Below are positions 1 to 14,230 of a stretch of 64,000 nucleotides of DNA, piece after piece. Both the position numbers and the translations under genes were made by a program. Under the pieces are notes generated by a model. It was not told the origin of the DNA. It was given only the letters and a program-made list of their open reading frames with translations, and ran no database searches. Source of the stretch: Meiothermus sp. CFH 77666. GTDB taxonomy: Bacteria > Deinococcota > Deinococci > Deinococcales > Thermaceae. Each line of letters opens with the position of its first letter. The first letter of the stretch is position 1. Where the stretch lies: NCBI RefSeq assembly GCF_017497985.1, contig NZ_JAGDFV010000001.1, positions 248,001 to 312,000 on the forward strand, written 5' to 3'.

Positions 1-1167
1 ACCAGCGCTTTCGAGCTCAAGCGCAAGCTGGGCAAAGAAGCAAAGATTGTGGTGGTCTCGAGGCAAAAAGAGTTTGTTTACATCCCCTCACTCATCTGGG
101 TGCCTTTTGGCCGCCGCAAAGTCTCGGACATCACCTTCGACGCCGAAAGCACCTTCCGGCGCGGGGGTATTGAGTTTATTCACGCTGAAGCCACCCAGAT
201 TAAGCCTGCGGAAAATAAAGTGGTGCTGGCCGATGGAACCGTTCTGGATTACGATTTCCTGGTCATTGCCACCGGCGCCAAGCTGGTCTGGGATGCCGTA
301 CCCGGCCTTGGGCCCAAAGGCTACTCGCACTCCATCTTCACCCCATCCGACGCCGAAAAGACCTACGAGGCCTACAAAAAATTCCTGGAAAATCCAGGCC
401 CGGTAGTGATTGGAGCCGTTCCGGGAGCTAGCTGCATGGGGGCCGGCTACGAGTATCTTTTCAACTTCGATCATCAGGTTCGCAAAGCTGGCAAACGTAA
501 TCAGGTGAGCATTACCTGGGTCACCCCGGAACCCTTCCTGGGCCATTTCGGCATCGGTGGTATGACCGGCGGCGAGGCCATGCTCAAGATGTTCCTCAAG
601 ATGCAGGGCATCGACTACCGGGTCAATGCAGCCATTACGGAAGTACGCCCCGACGGCGTGGTGCTCTCCACCGGAGAGGTGCTGCCCTCAAAGTTCACCA
701 TGCTGGTGCCCCCCTTCGAAGGGGTGGAAGTTCTGCAAAAAACCCCTGAACTGGTGGATGAAAAGGGCTTTGTGGAAGTCTCCGAGGGCTACCAGAGCAC
801 CCATTATCCGAATGTGTTCGCGGTGGGCCTAGCTGCCAAGGTGCCCAATCCCTTCAAGGGTGACGTAGCCTTTGGAGTGCCCAAAACCGGCTTCCCCACC
901 GACGAAATGGCCAAAACCGCTGCGGCCAACATCCGCGAAATCCTCCATGGTAACTACAATAACCTGCACTGCAAATCCTTTGGCAGCATGCCGGCAGTGT
1001 GCGTGATGGATGCGGGCAACAAAGAAGTCATTATCCTGGGCAACCACCTCTACCCGCCGCGCCAGTTCCAGGTCATGCTGCCCAACGTGCTGGGCGACTT
1101 CAACAAGGTGCTGGTGGAAAAAATGTTGTTGCTCAAGTATCGCAACGGCTGGTCGTTTCTCCCGTAA
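1..1167 (+). CDS. Sulfide:quinone oxidoreductase-like FAD/NAD(P) flavoprotein (5' end missing)
   Basis: The frame is open from base 1, so the gene starts upstream of the window; it ends at TAA 1165-1167 and 388 residues are visible. The residues LDYDFLVIATGA and HYPNVFAVGLAA are the second nucleotide-binding and C-terminal FAD motifs of the pyridine-nucleotide disulfide oxidoreductase fold. Overall spacing fits the sulfide:quinone oxidoreductase / flavocytochrome c flavoprotein family, membrane-peripheral enzymes that pass electrons from sulfide to quinone. Cysteines occur in GASCMGAG and in LHCKSFGSMPAVC, compatible with the catalytic cysteines of SQR, but I cannot assign them. A related NADH dehydrogenase (NDH-2 type) is the main alternative. 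A strong terminator follows directly. Confidence 0.75.
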   Translation, partial: TSAFELKRKLGKEAKIVVVSRQKEFVYIPSLIWVPFGRRKVSDITFDAESTFRRGGIEFIHAEATQIKPAENKVVLADGTVLDYDFLVIATGAKLVWDAVPGLGPKGYSHSIFTPSDAEKTYEAYKKFLENPGPVVIGAVPGASCMGAGYEYLFNFDHQVRKAGKRNQVSITWVTPEPFLGHFGIGGMTGGEAMLKMFLKMQGIDYRVNAAITEVRPDGVVLSTGEVLPSKFTMLVPPFEGVEVLQKTPELVDEKGFVEVSEGYQSTHYPNVFAVGLAAKVPNPFKGDVAFGVPKTGFPTDEMAKTAAANIREILHGNYNNLHCKSFGSMPAVCVMDAGNKEVIILGNHLYPPRQFQVMLPNVLGDFNKVLVEKMLLLKYRNGWSFLP

Positions 1168-1185
1168 GGCGTCTCTGCTATCCAT

Positions 1186-1215
1186 CCCTCCCCTCAAAGG
1201 GAGGGTTTTCTTTTG
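1186..1215 (+). terminator. Intrinsic terminator after the flavoprotein gene
   Basis: CCCTCCC and GGGAGGG form a 7-bp stem around CTCAAA, followed by TTTTCTTTTG. It lies 18 bases after the stop codon. Confidence 0.8.
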
Positions 1216-1267
1216 TTTACACCGCTCTTCACAGCTTCGCAGAGCGGAAATGTACGGTCACGAATCA

Positions 1268-1292
1268 AGAAACCCCGGCCATTACCGGGGTT
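1268..1292 (-). terminator. Terminator for tRNA-Leu/tRNA-His transcript
   Basis: On the minus strand AACCCCGG pairs with CCGGGGTT across a 6-base loop and runs into TTTCTTG, immediately downstream of the tRNA-Leu 3' end. The U tract is short, so strength is uncertain. Confidence 0.6.
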
Positions 1293-1295
1293 GGG

Positions 1296-1380
1296 TGGTG
1301 CGCGGAGGGGGACTTGAACCCCCACACCTTGCGGCACAAGATCCTAAGTCTTGCGTGTCTACCAATTCCACCATCCGCGC
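1296..1380 (-). tRNA. tRNA-Leu (anticodon UAG)
   Basis: The minus strand folds as a class II tRNA. Acceptor stem is GCGCGGA/TCCGCGC, anticodon stem CAAGA/TCTTG with loop CTTAGGA (anticodon TAG), and there is a long variable arm typical of Leu. The T arm is GGGGG/CCCCC with TTCAAGT. The 3' ACCA is encoded. It lies about 80 bases downstream of tRNA-His on the same strand, probably in one transcript. Confidence 0.95.
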
Positions 1381-1457
1381 AAGGGTTGGGATTAGAGGGC
1401 AGGGGTTCGGTTTTGTTTCCTTCTGTACCCTAACCCCTCGACCTCTACTCCCTGATT

Positions 1458-1535
1458 TGGGGTGAGCGATGGGACTTGAACCCACGACCCCCGGTTCCAC
1501 AGACCGGTGCTCTAACCGACTGAGCTACGCTCACC
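1458..1535 (-). tRNA. tRNA-His (anticodon GUG)
   Basis: Acceptor GTGAGCG/CGCTCAC carries an extra 5' G (position 1535) opposite C73, the tRNA-His identity feature. The anticodon stem CCGGT/ACCGG encloses CTGTGGA (anticodon GTG). CCA is encoded at 1460-1458. Confidence 0.96.
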
Positions 1536-1631
1536 GCGCCGCAACAGCAAAAGGTATTGTAGGCTTCGCATTCTCAAGCGTCAAGGAGGGCAAACATGCG
1601 GCAGTTGCAAGTGGGAATTTGGCTGTCGGCG

Positions 1632-1660
1632 TTGACGCTGCTCCATACACGTCCTATACT
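1632..1660 (+). promoter_or_regulatory. Sigma70-type promoter of the TetR gene
   Basis: TTGACG (1632-1637) and TATACT (1655-1660) are separated by 17 bases. The expected transcription start (about 1667) is only a few bases before GTG 1671, so the mRNA would be leaderless or nearly so. Confidence 0.75.
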
Positions 1661-1670
1661 CTGCGCCAAG

Positions 1671-2276
1671 GTGTCAAACAATCGTTCGTTTGAAGAAGAC
1701 AGGTTGCAAAAGGTCACTCGCCGTGATGAAATTCTGGACGCAGCAGGCCAGCTCTTTAGCCGCCAGGGTTTTCATGCAACCTCCATGCGCGACCTGGCCC
1801 GTGCAGTTAATCTGCAAGGCGGCAGCCTCTACGCCCACATCGAGTCGAAGGAAGAGGTACTGTTCGAGCTGGTGAACCGGGCAGCTGATCAGTTTATGGG
1901 CAATGCGGAGGCGATTCCAGATCATCTCACGCCTAAAGAACAGCTCGAGCGCCTTATAAAGGGACACCTGGAAGTGATTGTGCGCGAGTTGGACAACGCT
2001 ACGGTCTTTTTTCATGAGTGGAAGTTCCTCAACCCCGACCTACAAAGCAAAATCACAGCCCGCCGCGACGCCTATGAAGGTCACTTTCGCAGGATTATCG
2101 AGGCCGGGGTCAAATCGGGTCAGTTTCAGGTAGAAGATGTGCGGTTAGCAAGCTTGTTTGTATTGTCTGCCCTGAACTGGACGTATCACTGGTACCGGCC
2201 CGGCGGCAAGCTGACCCTCGAGTCGCTATCGCAGCATTATTGTGATCTGGTTTTCAGAACCCTGGGCGCCAGGTAG
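1671..2276 (+). CDS. TetR/AcrR family transcriptional regulator
   Basis: This 201-residue protein has an N-terminal helix-turn-helix of TetR type (RRDEILDAAGQLFSRQGF, then TSMRDLARAVNL, then SLYAHIESKEEVL) and a helical ligand-binding C-terminal domain. The C-terminal part, with VLSALNWTYHWY, resembles regulators of fatty-acid or phenylacetate degradation (FadR/PaaR type); the ligand cannot be read from sequence. I chose GTG 1671 because an in-frame ATG at 1596 would put the promoter hexamers inside the coding region. TTG 1701 is another possible start. No obvious target gene is adjacent; the next gene is convergent. Confidence 0.85.
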   Translation: MSNNRSFEEDRLQKVTRRDEILDAAGQLFSRQGFHATSMRDLARAVNLQGGSLYAHIESKEEVLFELVNRAADQFMGNAEAIPDHLTPKEQLERLIKGHLEVIVRELDNATVFFHEWKFLNPDLQSKITARRDAYEGHFRRIIEAGVKSGQFQVEDVRLASLFVLSALNWTYHWYRPGGKLTLESLSQHYCDLVFRTLGAR

Positions 2277-2315
2277 AGCACGTCGTCGGGTAGCTCCACC
2301 TGGCACCGGCCCGGT

Positions 2316-2437
2316 TAAGTTGCGTTTGTATAAGGTTTAGAGTCGAATCCAGGCTGCGCTAGAAAATCATGCTCCGGCGCAATAACCAAAATAATTTTCG
2401 ACCATCCCGGTAGCCAAAACATAAGGAGGTCCTTAGC
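2316..2437 (+). repeat. Dispersed repeat A, copy 1
   Basis: Homologous to 31655-31781 in the same orientation. The two share an identical 31-bp core (2345-2375 and 31686-31716) and clear similarity outside it. It lies between the convergent TetR and TenA-like genes. Confidence 0.8.
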
Positions 2438-2480
2438 CAGTTGCGCTTGAGCCAGACCAGAAACATAGAGAACCAACTGG

Positions 2481-3116
2481 TCAGTGCTCTTTCCCCCGAT
2501 CCGAAATATCCTCCAGGGCAAACTCCAGGGCCATTTCCCAGGCCGACTGCTCTAGTTGCAAAACCTGCCCCACGACCCGATCCACTTCCTCGGGCGAAAG
2601 CTCGGAGGAAGCCTCGAGGGCCAGGCTGCCAAAGTCGTGAATCAGGGCCTGGGCTTCGGGGGCCATCCAGTGTTGGGTAATCTCATCGGCCAGACCGCTC
2701 AAACCCTCCATCTCCTCATCATCTGGCAGGAGCGAACTCCAGGCATCGAAAAAAACCCTGTGTCTGGCCCAGTTCGCCACAATACCTATGGCATAAGGAG
2801 CTTGCTCAAGACCTTGCAAAAAATCCAGGTAACGCTGTCGAACCGGGTGAGCAGGCAGTCGGGACAGCTCGAGGCTGGCCAGCCAGTCCAGCTCCTCAAC
2901 CGTGAACAACAAGGCGTTAATCATGATTAGGCGGTGCCGCTGTGGCGCTCTGCGCAATAAGGAAGTTTGCAGCCCAAGCATGGCTTGGTACAGATACATC
3001 TCTTGCACCAACCAGCGCTCGAGGGCACGGCATGAAACCTTTCCCTGGCGCCACAAGCACAGGAAGGGTTGCTCGGTCGGAGCGGCCCAGCCCCTGAAGC
3101 CTCGCAGGTCAATCAC
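2481..3116 (-). CDS. TenA/PqqC-like (heme-oxygenase fold) protein
   Basis: This 211-residue all-helical protein starts at GTG 3116. The segment RALERWLVQEMYLYQAML matches the first conserved helix of the TenA/thiaminase II family (F/L-x-x-WL-x-Q-D/E-x-x-Y), and the later EELDWLASLE and FFDAWSS segments fit that fold. TenA enzymes salvage thiamin pyrimidines. The catalytic mid-protein cysteine of TenA_C enzymes is absent (the only cysteines are near the N-terminus), so it may belong to the TenA_E-type or to a regulatory or unknown subgroup. I see no TPP riboswitch and no thiamin gene nearby. Function is inferred from fold only. Confidence 0.65.
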   Translation of the reverse strand: MIDLRGFRGWAAPTEQPFLCLWRQGKVSCRALERWLVQEMYLYQAMLGLQTSLLRRAPQRHRLIMINALLFTVEELDWLASLELSRLPAHPVRQRYLDFLQGLEQAPYAIGIVANWARHRVFFDAWSSLLPDDEEMEGLSGLADEITQHWMAPEAQALIHDFGSLALEASSELSPEEVDRVVGQVLQLEQSAWEMALEFALEDISDRGKEH

Positions 3117-3252
3117 ACCTTCAGGGTGAGGCTAAAAAGGCCGAGTGGTTGTGTGTAGGGCTAAGATTGGGGATCCGAGCCCTGTTTGACCGGGCAAATT
3201 TGGAGCTGCATTACAGTCTAACGCCGCAATCCAGCGTTACGCCCAAGGAGCA

Positions 3253-4125
3253 CTACCCATCGTTGTGGAGCGCGTTCTCAAGAGCCTCAGCGAAAGCGTG
3301 GGGCTGGTCAATCCAGGGGTAATGGCCTGCCCCTTCGATAAGCTCCAGTCGTCCTCCTACGAGATCGGTGATGGTCTGGGCCTCCGGATAACTGGTAGCG
3401 TCCAGCGAGCCCAGGAGAACTGTGGTAGGCGTGTGAACCTCGAGCAGGAAAGGGGTGTAGTCCAAACGCCACAGTCCGTTCAGCACGAACATACGCCCAG
3501 GCGTATCATCTCCCACTATGGTTAGACCCTCTGCCACCCATTCATATTCCATGCGGCTGTGCGAACTGGGAAACATAAGCCGGTCAAATGCCGCCTTGGG
3601 CTCTACCTGGGCAAACGCTTCCTGGAGCAGCCGGGTGCCATCCTCAGGCAGTTCAACCTCGACATCCTGGTCTGCCATACCCCGTAACCCCAGGGAAGCC
3701 CGGTAAAGTTGAGCAGCAAGCCAGGGGAAGTTGATCCAGGGGTTAATCAGCAACAACCGCTCGGTAGACCCTGGAAAGCGGCGGGCATAGTCCAGGGCCA
3801 GCAACCCCCCAAAACCATGGCCTAGTAAAGTCCAGGTATCCAGGCCCAGATGCTCGCGCAGGTGCGCAAGGTCGCTCACCAGGGCATCTATGGTAAAAAG
3901 GCGCGGTTCTTGCAGCAGGGCAGGACTGCGACCTCCTCCCCGCTGATCGAGGTAGAGCACCCGAAAGCCTTCCAGATACTCTTCAAGCCCTTCTCGAAGG
4001 GCATAACTGCTGCCCCCGGGCCCCCCGTGCAGCACCACAAGGGCCGGGGCATCCAGGGGGCCGGTGTCCTCGAGGTAAACCTCGACGCCATCATCCACTG
4101 CAATCAAGTCAATTTCTTCGCGCAT
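3253..4125 (-). CDS. Alpha/beta-hydrolase, proline-iminopeptidase-like, nucleophile Ser replaced by Gly
   Basis: The 290-residue protein has the alpha/beta-hydrolase hallmarks of the prolyl aminopeptidase group: oxyanion motif HGGPGGSS (33-40), DQRGGGRS (60-67), the nucleophile elbow, an acid in LGSLDATS and a histidine in GAGHYPWID. At the elbow, where GHSxGG is expected, the sequence is GHGFGG: residue 104 is Gly, encoded GGT at 3816-3814, one transition from AGT Ser. As written it cannot form the usual acyl-enzyme. It may be a pseudoenzyme, or use a different chemistry. It is monocistronic, downstream of a small unknown gene on the same strand. Confidence 0.8.
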   Translation of the reverse strand: MREEIDLIAVDDGVEVYLEDTGPLDAPALVVLHGGPGGSSYALREGLEEYLEGFRVLYLDQRGGGRSPALLQEPRLFTIDALVSDLAHLREHLGLDTWTLLGHGFGGLLALDYARRFPGSTERLLLINPWINFPWLAAQLYRASLGLRGMADQDVEVELPEDGTRLLQEAFAQVEPKAAFDRLMFPSSHSRMEYEWVAEGLTIVGDDTPGRMFVLNGLWRLDYTPFLLEVHTPTTVLLGSLDATSYPEAQTITDLVGGRLELIEGAGHYPWIDQPHAFAEALENALHNDG

Positions 4126-4175
4126 AAGGTTCCAGGTTGGTCAGAGGCCGAAAGCAAAAGGCTCAAAGCGGGGCG

Positions 4176-4397
4176 CTAGCCGTGTTCGCGGCTCCCCTCC
4201 TCGAGCAGCTCAAAACTCCAGGAGCGAAAACCCTCCAACCCGGATGCTGCTTGCTCCATTTCAGGCGCATAAGCCCAGACCTCGAGCAGATAGAGTTCCT
4301 GTTCTGCTCGGTACAGCAGCCTGTATGGATGTGGGAACCTCCGGGCCAGACCCCGCAGGGCATCGAGGTTTTTGCCTTCTATAAAGAGTACCTTCAT
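4176..4397 (-). CDS. Small hypothetical protein (73 aa)
   Basis: ATG 4397 opens a 73-residue reading frame rich in aromatic and acidic residues with no signal peptide or membrane segment. A TACAGT hexamer on the minus strand (4411-4406) lies 8 bases upstream of the ATG, the spacing for a leaderless mRNA. It lies between the hydrolase and aldolase genes with the same orientation. I do not recognise a family. Composition is protein-like, so I consider it probably real. Confidence 0.5.
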   Translation of the reverse strand: MKVLFIEGKNLDALRGLARRFPHPYRLLYRAEQELYLLEVWAYAPEMEQAASGLEGFRSWSFELLEEGSREHG

Positions 4398-4604
4398 CTA
4401 TATCTACTGTACCCTTTCATTGGTTTCAAGGCTCGCATACCAATATAGACACCCAGCGCCGAAAGCCGAAGGCTAAAGCCATAGGCTCTGGGAGGAGTAT
4501 GCAGGTCGCTGATATGACCGGCCTGTATGGTGCATATTCGAATGAAGTTGTGGTTGTTAAAAAACACCTCCGACGCCTTCCCCTCTACAAACCGTTGAGG
4601 AAGC

Positions 4605-5195
4605 TCAGCCGACATTCACTCTCCACAGGCGTTCCAGAAAAAGCACCTCGCAGGCTTCCTCGAGGCTGGTCATGAGCGAGTAGGCTTGCAGGAGGGCTTT
4701 TTCCGGTATCTCCTCGGTGCTCTTGATAAAGGCCCCGTGGCCGCGCACTACGCAGGCCCGGTGGCTCTGCAAGGCCTGCGCCACCGCCTGAGCAGCCTCT
4801 TCCGTTCCCGAGGTAGTCTGGGGAGCCACCACGGGAATCTGGTCGAAGTAGTAGTGCCCCTCCAGATCAATGGGCACGATAAAATCCAGATGAAACGAAA
4901 GCGCTATTGCATGGCGTGGGTGCGCGTGTACTACCGCCGTGGCGTCGGTTTGCTGGTAGATGGCCCGATGAATCACTCGCTCTACCGAGGCGCCCTGGTC
5001 GCGCTCGAGGTCGGGCAGCAGGGGCAGCCAGAGGAGGTCGTCCGGGGTCAGGTGGGCTTTCTGAACGCCCGAGCGGGTAATCCAGAGCCCGTCCCGATCC
5101 CGCACCGAGAAGTTGCCCGAAGTAGCTGAGGCCAGCCCGGCGGCAAACAAATCGGCCCCGATCTGCTGGAAGGTGAGAAAGAGTTTTGCCTTCAT
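4605..5195 (-). CDS. Class II aldolase/adducin family protein
   Basis: The 196-residue protein has the class II aldolase signature: GLASATSGNFSVRD near the N-terminus (phosphate/substrate loop), HAHPRHAIAL with the metal-binding His-x-His, and a third histidine in VRGHGAF. Members include fuculose-1-phosphate aldolase and methylthioribulose-1-phosphate dehydratase (MtnB); the length fits either. No other sugar or methionine-salvage gene is adjacent, so the substrate is unknown. The gene follows rpoC on the same strand after a 80-base gap that contains a hairpin. Confidence 0.8.
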   Translation of the reverse strand: MKAKLFLTFQQIGADLFAAGLASATSGNFSVRDRDGLWITRSGVQKAHLTPDDLLWLPLLPDLERDQGASVERVIHRAIYQQTDATAVVHAHPRHAIALSFHLDFIVPIDLEGHYYFDQIPVVAPQTTSGTEEAAQAVAQALQSHRACVVRGHGAFIKSTEEIPEKALLQAYSLMTSLEEACEVLFLERLWRVNVG

Positions 5196-5218
5196 GAGCT
5201 AACCTGTCGCCGTGCACG

Positions 5219-5260
5219 ATTCCCAAATACCATTGGGCTGTAAGCCTCAGCCTACAGCCC
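5219..5260 (-). terminator. Possible terminator hairpin after rpoC
   Basis: GGGCTGTA and TACAGCCC are inverted around about 10 bases just past the rpoC stop. There is no U tract, so it may instead be a 3'-stabilising hairpin or part of the AGCC-rich intergenic repeat type seen elsewhere in the window. Confidence 0.4.
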
Positions 5261-5277
5261 ACGGCAGTCATTTTGTT

Positions 5278-9861
<4,584 letters not shown>

Positions 9862-9938
9862 TTCTTCCCTCGCTGATGGCCGATAGCGGACGGCTTTTCG
9901 CTAAACCCTCTGGGCTAACGGCTATTCGCTTTCAGCTC

Positions 9939-13313
<3,375 letters not shown>

Positions 13314-13415
13314 CAAAACACCTCATAACCCGTGGGCTCTTCTCCGCACTTCGCGGGTACGGATACAGCTTGCTCTGGGCCTTGTGTGGGGTTTTCGTAA
13401 GCTAACAGGGTTCTT

Positions 13416-13440
13416 CCGCAGGCGAAAAGATTCCCTGCGG
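13416..13440 (-). promoter_or_regulatory. Hairpin in the rpoB 5' leader
   Basis: CCGCAGG and CCTGCGG form a 7-bp stem with an 11-base loop inside the rpoB leader. No U tract follows. It may affect leader stability; no regulator is identifiable. Confidence 0.4.
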
Positions 13441-13502
13441 CGGCTGATTCTTACGCTTTTTGTGGAACACACCGGGGGTGCAGGCCACAAAACACGTCCG
13501 TT

Positions 13503-13532
13503 AGCATATCACATTTTTACACACAAATGCAA
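13503..13532 (-). promoter_or_regulatory. rpoB-rpoC promoter
   Basis: On the minus strand TTGCAT (13532-13527) and TATGCT (13508-13503) are 18 bases apart. This gives a leader of about 180 bases before rpoB. Confidence 0.65.
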
Positions 13533-13588
13533 TATGCACCCTGAAGCTTCAAGCTGCTGAGAGGGATTGTAGCACAGGATGAGATGTT

Positions 13589-13623
13589 TGAGGAGTGTTA
13601 GCGTATTAACAAAAACCTCCTCA
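13589..13623 (+). promoter_or_regulatory. Dyad 1 upstream of the double-glycine peptide genes
   Basis: TGAGGAG-TGTTA and TAACA...CTCCTCA form an interrupted inverted repeat. The right arm contains CCTCCT (13616-13621), which is also complementary to the AGGAGG of the first peptide's ribosome binding site (13699-13704), so alternative pairing is possible. Confidence 0.5.
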
Positions 13624-13629
13624 GATGTC

Positions 13630-13659
13630 AAGGGAAAAACACCCGGGAGTTTTTCCCTT
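13630..13659 (+). promoter_or_regulatory. Dyad 2 upstream of the double-glycine peptide genes
   Basis: AAGGGAAAAAC and GTTTTTCCCTT are a perfect 11-bp inverted repeat centred on CCCGGG. It could be an operator, or a hairpin usable as a weak terminator in either direction. It separates the rpoB upstream region from the peptide genes. Confidence 0.6.
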
Positions 13660-13712
13660 CTCAACCCCTAGTTCACTCTGCTACCCTGCCTTTTAGAAAG
13701 GAGGTGAAACCA

Positions 13713-13847
13713 GTGTTGCGGGAGCCTAGCATGGAGCAAGCAAAACAGAACGTTGGCGGCGCGATGCAGCCTCTCAGCCTGCCCTGGCTGGCTATGCAGC
13801 TCGAGGAACCCTCACCCTGGCTCAGGCCGCCCGTGGAGCAAGAGTAA
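13713..13847 (+). CDS. Putative double-glycine-leader peptide 1 (44 aa)
   Basis: A perfect Shine-Dalgarno sequence, AAAGGAGGTGA at 13697-13707, precedes GTG 13713 (TTG 13716 is the next in-frame start). The 44-residue peptide has a short leader ending VGG at residues 14-16, then a 28-residue core rich in Pro, Leu and Trp (two PWL motifs) with no Cys. Aligned without gaps on the Gly-Gly, its leader matches that of the next gene at Leu-15, Arg-14, Glu-13, Ser-11, Val-3, Gly-2 and Gly-1. Double-glycine leaders direct export and cleavage by peptidase-containing ABC transporters in class II bacteriocins and related peptides. No such transporter is in this window. Function is inferred; the paired leaders are direct observation. 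Confidence 0.7.
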   Translation: MLREPSMEQAKQNVGGAMQPLSLPWLAMQLEEPSPWLRPPVEQE

Positions 13848-13894
13848 GGATAGCTATCACAAGAAACCCATAACCAGGCCAAAAGGAGGCAGGA

Positions 13895-14230
13895 ATGAAA
13901 CTTCGGGAGTTGTCAGAGGGTGAGATGCAGGAAACCGTTGGCGGCTGCTGGATTACAGATGGGTCGAACCATCACTCCATCCTGGAGGTTTGTGCTGGCG
14001 GGGGCGGAGGCGGTTCGTACCCCAGAACTCGAGTTTATGATGTCCGGATTAACGATTATGGGTATCCAAAAGATGTAATCGATTCGTTACACCAAGGACA
14101 GCCTGTAGAACCCCGCTATAATGCACGTCGGGATGACCCGGAAATATTCATGATGATAGTAGAGGATCCACACGGATTCAGACCCGGCTCCTGGACTGCG
14201 CCTTCGGGAGGATGGGAGGGAATGCGGTAG
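13895..14230 (+). CDS. Putative double-glycine-leader (bacteriocin/RiPP-like) precursor 2 (111 aa)
   Basis: ATG 13895 has the ribosome binding site AAAAGGAGG. The first 17 residues fit the classical double-glycine leader: Leu-12, Ser-11, Glu-8, Met-7, Gly-2, Gly-1. The predicted 94-residue core begins with Cys18, has a second Cys at 33, a run of six glycines (35-40), and a charged, Tyr- and Pro-rich tail without membrane segments. Two cysteines could form one disulfide or be modified. It is 47 bases after peptide 1 and overlaps the start of the CPBP gene by 19 bases, so the three are probably one operon. I do not recognise the core family; a bacteriocin, a signalling peptide or a surface peptide are possible. 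Confidence 0.75.
   Translation: MKLRELSEGEMQETVGGCWITDGSNHHSILEVCAGGGGGGSYPRTRVYDVRINDYGYPKDVIDSLHQGQPVEPRYNARRDDPEIFMMIVEDPHGFRPGSWTAPSGGWEGMR

Noticed and set aside
2315-2521. 68-codon minus-strand frame within repeat A
   Set aside because: It overlaps the end of the TenA-like gene and consists mostly of repeat A, whose second copy does not keep an equivalent frame.
4394-4615. 73-codon minus-strand frame between the aldolase and small hypothetical genes
   Set aside because: Overlaps both neighbours slightly, no ribosome binding site and no protein-like pattern. Left as intergenic.
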